Source: Rhizomys pruinosus
Taxonomy: Eukaryota > Chordata > Mammalia > Rodentia > Spalacidae
Reading direction: 5' to 3'
DNA length: 64,000 bases
Assembly: GCA_009823505.1 (NCBI GenBank)
Contig: VZQC01008874.1
Location: 550,584 to 614,583 of the forward strand
Positions 1 to 10,799 of this stretch are shown in pieces. The notes below the pieces were generated by a model. It was not told the origin of the DNA and made no database searches. It worked only from the letters and a program-made list of their open reading frames with translations. The position numbers were made by a program, and so were the translations under genes. Each line of letters starts with the position of its first letter. The stretch's first letter is position 1.

Positions 1-217
1 TATTAATCCTTCAATATTAGAGTCCCATTTGTCTTTAAATTTGAAGCATCTTATACAGTCTGGAATCTATAAAGTGAATCTTCAAAAGGTCTGTAGAATA
101 AATAAATCAGTATGAGACGAAAGCAGAAATATCACTATTATTGTTCATTTAAACACTTTCTATCCTTAAAAAAACTATGATTAGATGTGTGATCAGATGT
201 TTAAAACTGTTAGTCTT
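1..217. other. AT-rich non-repetitive DNA
   Basis: No SINE, L1 or LTR signature and no convincing reading frame is visible. The right end carries the left target duplication of the B2 at 218. Confidence 0.4.
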
Positions 218-464
218 GGGGCTGGAGAGATAGCCTAGTGGTTAAGAGCACTGACTGCTCTTGCAGAGGCCCGGGTTCAATCCCCAGCACCCATGTGGCA
301 GCTAAGAACCGCCTGTAACTCCAATTTCAGGAGAACTCCAGTTCCAGGGGAATCCGAGGCCCTCTTCTGACCTCCGCGGCATTGGTGCAAACCTGCATGC
401 AGACAGTACATTCATACACATGCAAAAATAAATCAAATTAAAAAAATAAAAAAGAATAATTTAA
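218..464 (+). mobile_element. B2 SINE, long-body subfamily
   Basis: The tRNA-like head begins 'ggggctggagagatagcc' and carries a B-box-like 'gggttcaatccccagc'. The body includes the duplicated block 'ctccaatttcaggagaa' directly before 'ctccagttccagggg'. The A-rich tail is followed by a repeat of the left flank, 'aaaactgttagtctt', so this is a clean retroposed copy with target duplications at about 203-217 and 465-479. Confidence 0.93.
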
Positions 465-551
465 AAAACTGTTAGTCTTAAATACGATTGCTATCGTCAT
501 ATGTTTATAGACATTCAAAACCTTACTGTTATTGTCTTCTGTTGTTTCCAG

Positions 552-642
552 AATACAAGAGACCTCTCAACATTGTCAGGATCCTTTTGCACAACAAATC
601 CTAACTTTGCATCATACAATATCCTTTGTACAGCATGGGAAA
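552..642 (+). CDS. Candidate internal exon of an unrecognised gene
   Basis: A 91-bp stretch in unique DNA is bounded by a strong acceptor (pyrimidine-rich tract ending 'gttgtttccag') and a near-consensus donor 'aa|gtaagaac'. Two of three frames are open. The more protein-like one starts at 553, begins IQETSQHCQD and ends ISFVQHGK, giving 30 whole codons with a one-base leftover at the acceptor side. I do not recognise the protein. No linked exon is visible within the window, and splice-like pairs do occur by chance, so this is a prediction only. A homology search or RNA-seq would settle it. Confidence 0.3.
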
Positions 643-852
643 GTAAGAACTGGAGGGTTGGACAAAAGAAAAGCTAATTAGGCAGGAGTTGATCTTGGCT
701 TAACTAACCTCTCTCCATGACGTAGTTAACGGGACCGCCAACACTTTATCCAGAGCCTATTTCTCAAACAGTAATTTCTAGTATTTGTTTTTTCTCTCTT
801 TGAAAGTAAAAAACTGTTTATGTTAGATATTTTTCTTAAAAATAAAAATCTA
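643..852. other. Non-repetitive DNA following the candidate exon
   Basis: If 552-642 is an exon, this is the start of its downstream intron. No repeat or further exon signal is seen. Confidence 0.35.
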
Positions 853-1085
853 GGGCCTAGAGAGATGGTTCAGAAGGTAAGAGTACTGACCACTCTTGCA
901 GAAGACCTGGGTTTGATTCCCAGCACCCACATGGCAGCTAACAACCTTCTGTAACTGGAAGTCCCAGGGGACCCAACACATTCTTCTTACCTCTGCCGGC
1001 ATTGCACAATGTGGGTACACTTACTTACATGCAAGCAATATACTCATACACTTAAAAAAAATAAAAATAAAATATAAAAAAATAA
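853..1085 (+). mobile_element. B2 SINE
   Basis: Diverged tRNA-like head ('ggcctagagagatggttcag'), body with 'ggcattgcacaatgtgggt', and a tail of AAAAT units. The flanking sequence 'aaaaataaaaatct' is repeated on both sides, giving a target duplication. Confidence 0.88.
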
Positions 1086-1090
1086 AAATC

Positions 1091-2560
1091 TCTCACCAAG
1101 AAGCTTTGATTACTTTTCCTTTATCAGCATTCTTCAAAAGTTTCCTACAAGTCTTTGATCACATATTCAAGGTCTTACTTACATTTTAAAACCCGGTTTA
1201 TCCAGCACAAGGAGATGAATTCATTGAAGTCACTATTCTTTGATTTCTTGTCATCAGTGTTAGGATTCAATACTCTCAATTATGCTTCCATCATAATTTG
1301 AATAAATAAATCCCTACTATTTGGCAAAATAAAAACAAAATGTACATTGAGTAGTTAGGGATTTTCCTAACACTTCTTAGCAATATACCAGCTGCTCCAA
1401 ACAACAAATTTTCCTTTTCTCAGTCTTATTCTCTTTTTTCCTGTCTTGAAATAAGTTTTAATAGCATTTTTAATTATTTGCAGTGTCTTTCTCAAAGCGA
1501 GTGTATTGTAAGCCTTAGTCCTCCAGCAGGGCTACAGGCCTACACCACTGTGTGTATTAATTTCCTTCCCATCTTCTGAGATAGACTTTGAAGTCTCCTT
1601 CCAGCCTTTTCTTCACACTGCTCTCTTCTGTTACAGCTCCACATTCACTGTCAATAGAATACACTGCACGTCCTGCATTTACTTTCAATCTCCTAGTCGC
1701 CCTCAGCCACATTTCCATTTACATCTCCAACCATGGTTTCATGCCCCCTTTTTTTTTTTTTTTCAGAGGTTTTGGGAAATTTTCTAAAATCTGTATATAT
1801 TTGATATGTTTCACATTCTACAGACCTTTCCCTCAAGCTGAATGTCAGTTCCACATCATCAATCAATTCTTTCTTATTTAGAATTAACCACAGAAATGCA
1901 ATTCCCTTTAGTCTTTCTTGACCTTTTGAGAGATGAGATTGTGAGCAAAATGTAGTAAGAATTTATCAGAAAATCTGCTTTACAAAATTTATTTCTTGTT
2001 GCTGTAGATATGGTTTGATGAAGAGTAGTACAATCAAGAAAGTCTAAGATTAAATTCATGAGTTTTAGTTCCTGTTTTAATACATATTACTTGTGTGGCT
2101 TCCAGAGAATGATTTAACAGCTCCAATCCTGTTTCTTCATCTGTAAAATTAAGTTAAAAATATCTCCTACAATTTTAGAAGCACCAAATGAAATGTTATT
2201 AAATTTAATTAGCATGTGGTGAATAACAAATAGTGATAATACAAATTATAAAATATTTTATTGACATTATTACCAATATTATCCTAATAACATTTAGGGA
2301 ACAGGATCTATTATTTAAAAATATGAAGTAACTGAAAAGACAGAAGTAACTTAGTGAAGAAGACACTAAAGGAAAGAAGAATTATCATGAGATAAAACCT
2401 TGGTTCCTCATAGCAAAAGCTCAGTTAATAAAACCTATAGCTGATTAATGAAGAAATAATAAAATAAATGTTGTTTATAGGTAAAGGGGAAACTGTAAAA
2501 AAAAAACTAAAATTACAAAAAAATAAATAAATAAAATAAAATAAATAAAATTAAAAATTA
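1091..2560. other. AT-rich unique DNA
   Basis: About 1.5 kb with no clear SINE or L1. It holds a 14-T run near 1750 and an A/AAAT-rich tract at about 2500-2555. The open frame at 1588-1881 (+) has no recognisable domain and runs through the T-run, so I do not call it a gene. Confidence 0.4.
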
Positions 2561-2644
2561 TTAAACACTGTTTGCCTTTGCTAAACAAGACTGACACTAG
2601 GAGAGTCTGCTGGGGCTGTTTAATCATGCTTTGATTTTTGCGTG

Positions 2645-2890
2645 TTTTTTTTTTAATTTCATTTATTTATTTTTCTATGTGTATGAATGTACTATCTGCA
2701 TGTAGGTCTGTGCACCCATGTCGTGCAATGCCGCGGGGGTCAGAAGAGGGTCTCGGATTCCCCTGGAACTGGAGTTCTGGAATTGGAGTTACAGACGGTT
2801 CTCAGCTGCCATGTGGGTGCTGGGGATCGAACCCGGGTCCTCTGCAAGAGCAGTCGGTGCTCTTAACCACTAGGCCATCCCTCCAGCCCC
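2645..2890 (-). mobile_element. B2 SINE, long-body subfamily, reverse orientation
   Basis: Reads in reverse from a T-rich end to 'aggccatccctccagcccc'. The body contains both 'ctggaactggagttctgg' and 'aattggagttac', the reverse complement of the duplicated block seen in the copy at 218. Flanks repeat 'tcatgctttgatttt' (2624-2640 and 2891-2905). Confidence 0.93.
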
Positions 2891-2949
2891 TCATGCTTTG
2901 ATTTTGATCATGTTCATGCATCACTCTAGTGCTTAAAAAATAAATTTCA

Positions 2950-3118
2950 GGGGTTGGAGAGATGCCTCAGTGGTTAACAGCACTGGCTGCTCTTGCAGAG
3001 GACTCAAGTTCAGTTCCCAGCACCAACCTGGTGGCTAACAATCATCCATAACTCCAGTTCCAGGGAATCCAGTGCCCTCTTCAGATCTCTGAGGGCACTG
3101 CATGACACAAGTGCACTC
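2950..3118 (+). mobile_element. B2 SINE, 3'-truncated
   Basis: B2 head and body from 'ggggttggagagatgcctc' to 'ctgcatgacacaagtgcac'. The usual A-rich tail is missing and the copy abuts an oppositely oriented fragment. Confidence 0.8.
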
Positions 3119-3205
3119 TGCTTACCATGTGGGTTCCAGGGATCCAGCTGGGTCATCAGGCTTCATAGCAAGCACGGTTGTACACTGAGCCATCGCACCA
3201 GCCCA
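3119..3205 (-). mobile_element. Reverse B2-type fragment joined to the previous B2
   Basis: Ends in 'ctgagccatcgcaccagccc', the reverse of a B2 head, and includes 'ccatgtgggttccaggga'. With 2950-3118 it forms a head-out inverted pair, either a nested insertion or a rearranged element. Confidence 0.6.
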
Positions 3206-3420
3206 AAAGTCAGTCTCTGAGGAAACCAAAAATGTAGTCACTATAAGCCATGACACTTAAATAAAGTTAATTTTAAAAAATTGAATTTTTTTTCAGTTCT
3301 TTCTTGACCTTCTACGCTGTTCCTTCTGCAATTCAACAATGCAGCAGCTCTCATCAAGCAACAGAGTCTATTTCTCCAGTCCGTGAAGCTTTGCCAAACC
3401 AACATGAGGTACAGGGATTT

Positions 3421-3585
3421 CTTTTTTGGTTTGCTTGTTTGGTTTTTTGAGATAGGGCCCACCTGTACCCTTGATTGGCATAGAACTCAATATGTAGACC
3501 AGGCTGACCTAGATCACACAGATATCATCCAGCCTCTACATCCCAAGCACTGAAATTATAGGTATGCACTACCACACCTAGCTAG
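3421..3585 (-). mobile_element. Old B1 SINE, reverse
   Basis: T-rich start, then 'gtagaccaggctgacct' and 'cccaagcactgaaattat', matching reverse-strand B1 with many substitutions. Confidence 0.75.
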
Positions 3586-3589
3586 GTAC

Positions 3590-4215
3590 AGTGCTTTCTA
3601 AAATAATTGCTAATGCACCAATCCCAAGCCTAAACTTAATGCGCTCACTGCACTTCCATTATCTTTCAAAAACATGTACTCACATGAGAATAAGCCTAGA
3701 ACAGACTGATAGATGACAAAAGACCATAGAAGCAGTGCTAAATCAAGGTCAAGGGCACCAAGTATGCCCCAGCAGATCCACCTGCTGAACACAAATTCAG
3801 GAATGAGCCCCACCGCATTAAGCAGAGCAGGCCCCAATACACACACATTCCTAAAAGAATTCCTTAAGTGCAGTGGGGTTTCATATTCACTTTTTCATAG
3901 CATAATTGTAGTTATAGGTAACACTGAGTCATAGTTCAGAAAGTCTCTATTTGAAATAACAGCCTTGACAACAGGTCTTTGAAAGAATTTTCCAACCCTT
4001 CTGTGTGTACTTATAACAATCTTTGGGTGTAGCTTGGTCTTACCCTCAGCTTGTCCTACAAACAGGAGACCACACAGGAATATAGAATGAATGGAATTAG
4101 ATATCAATGTCTACAGTGAAAAACCTGAGCTGCAGCTGTGCCTCTAAGAAACAAAGCTTCTGAACCTGTTATTTCTCTGGAACAGGTTTCCACAAATCTT
4201 GCTACAGAATAAACG
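3590..4215. other. Unique DNA, no gene recognised
   Basis: Overlapping frames on both strands at 3610-4107 look like chance frames: they have no domain, and codon use gives no support for either strand. Confidence 0.35.
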
Positions 4216-4217
4216 TA

Positions 4218-4330
4218 GAGAAGCCTGGTGTGATGACCTCACACCTGTCATTCCAGCACTTGGCAGGCTGGAGCCGGAAAATCATGAGCTCAAGACTAGC
4301 TTAGAATACACAATGAAAAAAGCAAAACAA
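4218..4330 (+). mobile_element. Old B1-like SINE fragment
   Basis: 'agcctggtgtgatgacctca' and 'ccagcacttggcaggctgg' are degenerate B1 head sequence. The right part decays into an A-rich tail. Confidence 0.55.
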
Positions 4331-4910
4331 AATGAAAAGTACCGAGGAAGATTTTTCTCAGATTTTCAGTTTATTTATTGGTTTTGTTTTGTTCTATTTT
4401 AATTTGGATTCTCATATTACAGGTAGTGCCACAAAAGAGCTTTGAAAAATTGATTGTCTGTGATTTTTGAGGTCTTGAAGCCTCAGTTCTCTTGCTTATA
4501 TTGTTTCTTGAAATTATTCCAGAGAACTTGGTGATTAACTTTTTCTTCAGTGAGTTGTAAGAATAAATTTACTTAGGAGATAAGCAATGCATTAGCACCT
4601 AAAAAATAAAAGCCTTCTTCAACTGTGAATTAAACACTTCATGTGAAAAGGTCTGTGTTTTCTAAGTAAAGTGAGGTTTACAATACAGAAAATAGAATCA
4701 GATGTGGTATACAGGATTCCAAAGTATCCAATCCCTGCTTGTTACACACACACACTTTCTCTCACTCATTCTGACAAATACTGGGTGCTAATGCGAAAGC
4801 ATTTTGTAAATGTAATTAATATCCCAGTCAACCTTAGACATCAAATCCTCAGAGTACCCTCAGCCAATGTGTCTAAATCACAGAAGCCCTTTAAAATAAC
4901 TGAATTCTTG

Positions 4911-5129
4911 GGGCTGGAGAGAGGCCTAGAGGTTAAGAGCACCCACTGCTCTTGCAGAGGACCCAGGTTTGATCCCCAGCACCCACATGGCGGCTGAGAA
5001 CCATCTTTAACTCCAGTTCTAGGGGAATCCAACACCCTCTTCTGACATCCGAGGCATTGCACGACACAGGTGCACAAACCTACATGTAGACAGTACATTC
5101 ATACACATACAAAATAAAATTTAAAAAAA
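4911..5129 (+). mobile_element. B2 SINE
   Basis: Full copy with head 'ggggctggagagaggcctag', body 'gcattgcacgacacaggtgc' and tail AAATTTAAAAAA. 'aactgaattctt' is repeated at 4899-4910 and 5130-5141 as the target duplication. Confidence 0.93.
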
Positions 5130-5139
5130 GAACTGAATT

Positions 5140-5550
5140 CTTTCTTGCAAAAGCAATTCAAAGTATGAGAAGGATCGTAAGGACAGAAGAGTCTTCATAG
5201 CTGACTCTAAATACAGAGGGAGCTGCATAGTCTCAGGAGAGAAGTCCTGGGATGGGGACTTAGTTCCGACATTCACAAGGACCACAGAACTTCAGGAAAG
5301 AGCAGAGACAAGCTAACACAGGAATTTTAGTCTTGTGGGAGCAGGAGCTCACATCCCAGATGAGCCATGGCCGGAACTGTGAATAAATGTGGAGATTTCT
5401 TTCAGACGAGGTTTGCTATCCTTGTTTCATAGCATCATAAAACTAGTACACTGATGGAGGGACTTGGGGCTTTGAATTTTAGCACTCAAGGAAGGCAAGC
5501 CTCCTGGATCACTTGCTATAATGTATTACGTGACAATGTAATTTTACTTT
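5140..5550. other. Unique DNA
   Basis: No repeat, RNA gene or exon signal is seen between the B2 and the LTR remnant. Confidence 0.35.
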
Positions 5551-5551
5551 A

Positions 5552-5930
5552 GTCGAATTTCTATTGCTGTCACAAAAATACCTGAGGTAAACAAAGGAGG
5601 ACAGATTTATTTTAGCTCACTATTTCAGAGGTTTGGGCCAAGCTTACTTGTCCCCACCACTTTAGGTCTGAGGCAAAGCAGACTGTCATAGCAGGGAACA
5701 AGCACAGGGCACAGCTCCTCACCTCCTGGCTGCTAGGAAACTAAAGAAGAGAGAGGACAAGGCCAGAGTCCCTATATCATCTTCAGGGCACACCTCTCGG
5801 TAAACTCACTTCCTTCCACTATATCTGATATCCTGAAGGTTCCACCGCTTTCCAGTAGAGCCACAGGCTAGTTACTAACCCTTCAGCACAAAGCCTTTGG
5901 GAGACATTTAAAATTCTAATCATACCAATG
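5552..5930 (-). mobile_element. Old MaLR-type LTR remnant, probably reverse
   Basis: 'ttctattgctgtcacaaaaa' followed by 'cagatttattttagctcac' is the reverse-strand 3' end seen in mammalian MaLR (MLT/MST) LTRs. The rest is diverged, so the subfamily is not assigned. Confidence 0.5.
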
Positions 5931-6670
5931 CCTTAAAACAATTTTCCTTAACCTGTAGTATTATATATAAATATAAATGCATATATAGAAAGGGATTAAA
6001 TATCCCTTTAAAGGAGGTGCACAAAAATTGTTGACTGCACTGGACATTCTTTTCTTGCACTGTGAAAGACTCTCTATAGATTAAGTCTAACAAGCAAAAA
6101 CAACAGAGTATGAAATTCAAAAAAAGCCCTCAATATCAGTTTTGTTATGCTTTCTAAGTAATAATTACTATCTTACATGTTTTGTTTTATTATCTCTGAA
6201 ATATTAACTAATTTTGCCAGTTATTCTTCAGTCCTACTGTTTTATATTCAAATCTAAGTTAAAAGTCTGCTAGAAACCACTGATCTAAAGGCTAAGAAAA
6301 CAAGATGGAAAAAGCCATCCATCCAGTTTCCCTTGTGAAACCCTCTGAGCAGTCTCTTTAAGCATACTTACACCCAAAATATCTACATTTAGAACTTCAC
6401 CAATTTTTATTCTTTTGATGTCGCTTCAGCGCTGTTATTAAAATAAAGAAGCCACTTTAGGAAAATTAACATGATAAACTGCCAACCTAACCTGTTTATT
6501 TTAAAGAAGGTATTTACTGCCATCTCTTGGACTGTATAAGCATTTTGCTTTCAAAGAAGAACAAACATATCAGGTCTTTTGATGATCAGCTAAAATTTCT
6601 TCACAAAACAAAAACTTGGAAGTAGTTGAAAAGAAAAGAAAAGTATGACTGACGTGTACTTATTTCACTA
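5931..6670. other. Unique AT-rich DNA
   Basis: No repeat or gene is recognised. Confidence 0.35.
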
Positions 6671-6673
6671 GAA

Positions 6674-6823
6674 TTTTTTTTTTCTTTTTGAGACAGGGTC
6701 TCCTTTAGTCCCAGCTGACCTGGAACTCACTATGTAGACCAGGCTGGCCTTGAACTCTCAGAGATCCACCTGCCTCTGCTTCCCGAGTGCTGGGATTAAA
6801 GGCATGTGCCACCATGACTGGCC
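6674..6823 (-). mobile_element. B1 SINE, reverse
   Basis: Full-length reverse B1: oligo-T, 'tttgagacagggtctcc', 'gtagaccaggctggcctt', 'cctgcctctgcttcccgag', ending 'gtgccaccatgactggcc'. Confidence 0.92.
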
Positions 6824-6956
6824 TAAACATTTGTTTTATAAAAAATCAACATATATTTATATTTTCTTGGATCTATTGAAAAAAGAAAAAGTTTATGAAA
6901 ACAGAAACCTCCCCCAAAAGTGTGCATTACCCTGATTTAAAATTTTAAGTATCTGG

Positions 6957-7163
6957 AGGGCTGGAGAATTGGCCCTGTGATTCAGAGCACCAGCTGCTCT
7001 TGCAGAGACCCAGGTTCAATTCCCAGCACCCAGATAGTGCCTAATAACCCTCTCTAACTCCAGTTCCAAGGGAATCAGATGCCCTCTTCTGACCACCAAG
7101 GGCATGTACAAACATTCAGGCAATAAATCCATACACATAAAATAAAATTAATAAATAAAAAAA
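6957..7163 (+). mobile_element. B2 SINE
   Basis: Head 'gggctggagaattggccc', body shortened around 'ccaccaagggcatgtac' and a tail of AAATAAATA. A reverse B1 follows directly in the tail, so the two A/T-rich ends meet. Confidence 0.85.
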
Positions 7164-7309
7164 TTTTTTTGGTCTTTTTGAGACAGGGTTTCCCTATAGC
7201 CCCAGCTGTTCTGGAACTCTGTAGACCAGGCTGGCCTCGAACTCACAAAGATCCACCTGCCTCTGCCTCCTGAGTGCTAGGATTAAAGGCATGCACCACC
7301 ACGCCCGGC
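7164..7309 (-). mobile_element. B1 SINE, reverse
   Basis: 'ggtctttttgagacaggg' through 'caccaccacgcccggc'. It is little diverged and apparently inserted into the tail of the neighbouring B2. Confidence 0.92.
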
Positions 7310-7396
7310 TTAAAAATATTTTAAATTTTTAAGTATTTGCACACTTCCACATATTGGTTCCTGCAGAGCTGTGGCTACCACAGTGGCTGCTTCGGT

Positions 7397-7571
7397 GTTT
7401 GTTTGTTTGGTTGGTTGGTTGGTTTTCTGTCCTTGGGGAACAGAGTTTCCCTGTGGCCCCAGCTGATCTGGAACTTCCTAGGTAGAACAAGCTGGTCTTG
7501 AACTCACAGAGATCTGCCTGCCTCTGAATCCAGAGGGCTGGGATTAAAGGCGTGCACTACCACGTCTGCTC
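7397..7571 (-). mobile_element. B1 SINE, reverse, with a GGTT-rich tail
   Basis: The tail is an interrupted GTTT/GGTT microsatellite, then 'ggccccagctgatctgg' and 'gggctgggattaaaggcg'. More diverged than the B1 at 7164. Confidence 0.85.
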
Positions 7572-7722
7572 ACTTCTTTTCTTATCCTGGGAGTGGAGTG
7601 AAGACGCCAAAGCTGATGCAGCAATTCTGAAACATGATAATACTAATGCTTCGGAAATATTTCTCACTAAAATTGGGCTTATTTTTACCAAGCTTACATT
7701 ATGTAGTTATATCTAAAGGACA

Positions 7723-7867
7723 GGGGCTAGAGAAATGGCTACCTGGTTAAGAGTGCTTGCTTCTCCCAGAGGACCCAAGTTCCATTCCCAGCACCCACAT
7801 AGAGCCTATAACTCCAGCTCCAAGGGATCTCATACCCTCTTCTGGCCTCTGCCTAAACCCCTACATA

Positions 7868-7868
<1 letters not shown>
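7723..7868 (+). mobile_element. B2 SINE, shortened 3' body
   Basis: Head 'ggggctagagaaatggct'. The usual 'gcattgcacgacac' box is missing and the body passes straight into a CA-repeat tail. Confidence 0.8.
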
Positions 7869-7908
<40 letters not shown>

Positions 7909-7938
7909 TGTGCATAAATGATAGATAGATAGATAGAT

Positions 7939-7981
<43 letters not shown>
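7869..7981 (+). repeat. Compound microsatellite (CA)n-(GATA)n
   Basis: About 18 CA units at 7869-7905, a short spacer, then about 15 GATA units at 7919-7981 with one 2-bp slip. It sits where the B2 tail should be, so it probably grew from that tail. Likely length-polymorphic. Confidence 0.95.
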
Positions 7982-8009
7982 CATGTATTTTTTAAAAAAC
8001 TAATAGCAT

Positions 8010-8149
8010 ACCCAGGCATTGGTGGTGCAGAGGCAGTGGAATCTCTGTGAATTTGAGGCCAGCTTGGTCTACATAATGAGTTCCAGGCCAGCTGGGGCTA
8101 CAGGGAGACCCTCATCTCAAAAAGACCAAAAACAAACAAACAAATAAAA
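8010..8149 (+). mobile_element. B1 SINE with internal deletion
   Basis: 'cccaggcattggtggtgcag' jumps directly to 'aggcagtggaatctctgtg', so the 'cctttaatcccagcac' block is deleted. 'aaaaactaatagca' is repeated on both sides. Confidence 0.9.
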
Positions 8150-8159
8150 ACTAATAGCA

Positions 8160-8400
8160 CAAAGACACAGCTTAATCATTGAGGTAAAACAGATCCAAAT
8201 AAAGTGTGGTCATTAAAGTTAATGATAGAGGCTCATATTTCAAGCTTCTTGATTCAACATTAGTTTTTTGTCATCTGCACATATTTTCTTAATGTTTATA
8301 AATTAATTAAAGTACTTGAGAAAGTTTTAATTTTTTTACTAGAAGCTATTTAAGGTAAGAGACTATAAAATGATAAATCTAGAAAATATTAAAAGTGGTT
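8160..8400. other. Unique DNA
   Basis: No feature is recognised. Confidence 0.3.
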
Positions 8401-8404
8401 TTTA

Positions 8405-8560
8405 GCCATTCGTGGTGGTACACGCCTTTAATCCTAGCACTTGGAGGCAGAGGCAGGTGGATCTTTGTGAGTTCAAGGTCAGCCTGGTCTACAGAGTGAG
8501 TTCTAGGACAGCTGGAGCTACAGGGAGACCCTGTCTTAAAAAGACCAAAAAAAAAAAAAA
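8405..8560 (+). mobile_element. B1 SINE
   Basis: Complete B1 ending in a 17-A tail. The flanking 'aaaagtggttt' appears at 8391-8401 and again after the tail. Confidence 0.94.
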
Positions 8561-8570
8561 AAAGTGGTTT

Positions 8571-9405
8571 CTATCTCATTTGAAAAGGAATTCTCTAACA
8601 ACCTACAGATACCAAATGAAAATTTTTAAGTAATTCTGCTTTATTAAAATAACGCTAAGTGTAGATAAGTTCAAACATCACAATCCCATGGGATGCACTG
8701 TTTGAGAGAAGTGCAGACCTCTGTTGGCAATTAGTTGCTTACAGTAATGTTTCACAATTTTGCAAAAGAACATTTTGTCACTTTTGAGAACTTTGAATTT
8801 CTATTTTTAATGTGTTCTATTAAATCATTTGAGAAAATAACGAGAACACCATATAATTGCTTTGGGGGTTGTGAAAATTTCTCCAGTATTTGAAATTATA
8901 CAACTTTAAAATCATTATGATTACATTACTAAGGATTGAAGATGCATGTGACTTGAAATTATTTGCTCTCACCAGGCAAAGCATCTAGAATGAAAGTATG
9001 GAGAATGTAAGAACTGGTGAGTGTGATATATACAAATCATTTTGAATCTGAACTTACTGAACTAGTAAAATTCACATTGTTTGACTAATTATGAAGGCAA
9101 AAAAATGTAAATTCCAAATATAAGGAAAGTAACAAAGGGAACCTTAATTCTTGTTGCTAAGAGAGAAAAAAATGTGTTAGTGCTGCTGCTGGCTTAAAGC
9201 TCTAACCTCATTGTGACACCTGGTGGATATTGTTGAGAAGACAAATGCTAAAGGTGTGCTATGTTCTGACAGCCTCCAACCACCTGTGGATATGAAGCGT
9301 GTGAAACTGAGACATGCTGTTTGAAAAATTAGAATGGAAAATACATAATATCTTACAATATTTCATGTTGATTATATGCTGAAATAATAACATTATATAT
9401 AAATA
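8571..9405. other. Unique AT-rich DNA
   Basis: About 830 bp without recognisable repeats. No exon-like splice pair with an open frame is seen. Confidence 0.4.
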
Positions 9406-9559
9406 AGCCGGGCGTGGTGGCGCATGCCTTTAATCCTAGCACTTGGGAGGCAGAAGCAGGCAGATCTTTGTGAGTTCAAGGCCAGCCTGGTCTACAGAAT
9501 GAGTTCCAGGACAGCTGGGGCTACAGGGAGACCCTGTCTTGAAAAGACAAAAAAAAAAT
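9406..9559 (+). mobile_element. B1 SINE, young
   Basis: Close to the local consensus: 'gccgggcgtggtggcgcatg', 'ggccagcctggtctacag', 'agaccctgtcttgaaaag', then an A tail. Confidence 0.95.
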
Positions 9560-9842
9560 TGTTAAATAATATATTAATTCTACCAGTTTCTGTATTCATT
9601 TTTTCACATATGATCACTAAAACTGAAGATGTTTCCTCTGTGTTTCATATTCATAGCTCACATTACAACATTTCTGTGGGATGGTGCTATGGTAGCACGT
9701 AAGGCTTAAATACCAAAAAATATATAATTTCTCAGCTCCTTTTTGAAAATAGGAAAAAATTATGTGGTTTAAGATAAATATATGTTAAACAGATTTTTGA
9801 AATTTTTGTATTACATTATTGTGTGTATGTGTAATAAATAGA

Positions 9843-10260
9843 ATTTCTCCCAGGTTATAGTATATTGTAAGTGTAATTAAGGTCTCTAATAAGATCAAAA
9901 CAAAGACTTTGCTGGGTAGGGCCTGACCTGATCAGATAAGCCTTAAAAGATAACCAAAGCAGCAAGAGATGCTCTTCTGTTGGACTAGAGATGCAAGCTG
10001 CCAGGCCAGAGACAGCTCCAGGACCAGGTGTGGCACTACCAAAGAACTGAGGGCCTCTGTCCTCCAGCTGTAAGAAACAAAACTCTGCCATCAACCTAGA
10101 AGCTTGAAAAGGGAGCCAACTTCAAGAGGACTACAGCTCTGTTCAGCAACTTCTTTGCCACCTTGTGTAAGAATCAGCCCCAACTAGAGCTCCTCTAAAT
10201 TTAAAGCAGTCATGTATCTTCTTTATCCATTCTAAAAGTTATAAAACCCTAATAAACTTA
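9843..10260 (+). mobile_element. Probable old LTR remnant
   Basis: A 'ctaataaactta' polyadenylation-like end near 10249-10261, and internal sequence ('caagctgccaggccagagac') reminiscent of MaLR or ERVL LTRs. Family assignment is tentative; no internal retroviral sequence is adjacent. Confidence 0.35.
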
Positions 10261-10301
10261 AATTCTATGCACCGGAAGTGCCCAACAGCAGCACTGAATT
10301 C

Positions 10302-10400
10302 TCTGTGTGTGTGTGTTTGGGGGTGGGGGGATGTTTGAAAGAGAGAGAGGAGAGAGGGGAGAAAGGGAGAGAAAAGAGAGGGAAAGACTGAGATTGAGAT
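10302..10400 (+). repeat. (TG)n plus purine-rich GA tract
   Basis: A short TG run and G-run, then about 70 bp of almost pure purine (GAGA, GGGAGA, GAAAG), ending in a GAGATT triplication. Such tracts can adopt triplex or slipped structures. Confidence 0.85.
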
Positions 10401-10799
10401 TGAGCTCAGAGAACTGTGTACATACTAAGTGTGCTCAGCCCAAATGTTAGTGGTAATGGACAATGGGTACCAAAGGAAACCAAGGCAATTCTGTGTGTTA
10501 CCTACACTGATTGCAGCAGTCAGTGAGAAAAGCTGTAGGTTGTCTTCTCAAAAAGCCCTCGGAATAGCCTCCAGCAGCCAGCACCTGAGGGTCAGAGAGC
10601 TGGAGCCTGGAGAGTCTCTAGCACCCCTGGGACCACCAACAGCATGGGGAGGATGCAGGGTTGATTGCCCCCATTATCACTGCCACCCCAGTCCAGCAAC
10701 CTGTATGTCCCCTCCACCCCACAGTGACTCAACAAAATGAAAGCAGAGGCTTTTGACTGCATCCCACCCTGCTTCCGGTCTTATAGTGGAAATGGTGAA

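Noticed and set aside
1588..1881. 97-residue open frame on the + strand
   Set aside because: It crosses a T14 run giving a phenylalanine stretch; composition is AT-driven and no motif is seen.
10429..10740. 103-residue open frame on the + strand
   Set aside because: It lies between a purine tract and a probable LTR, has no recognisable domain, and lacks splice or promoter context.
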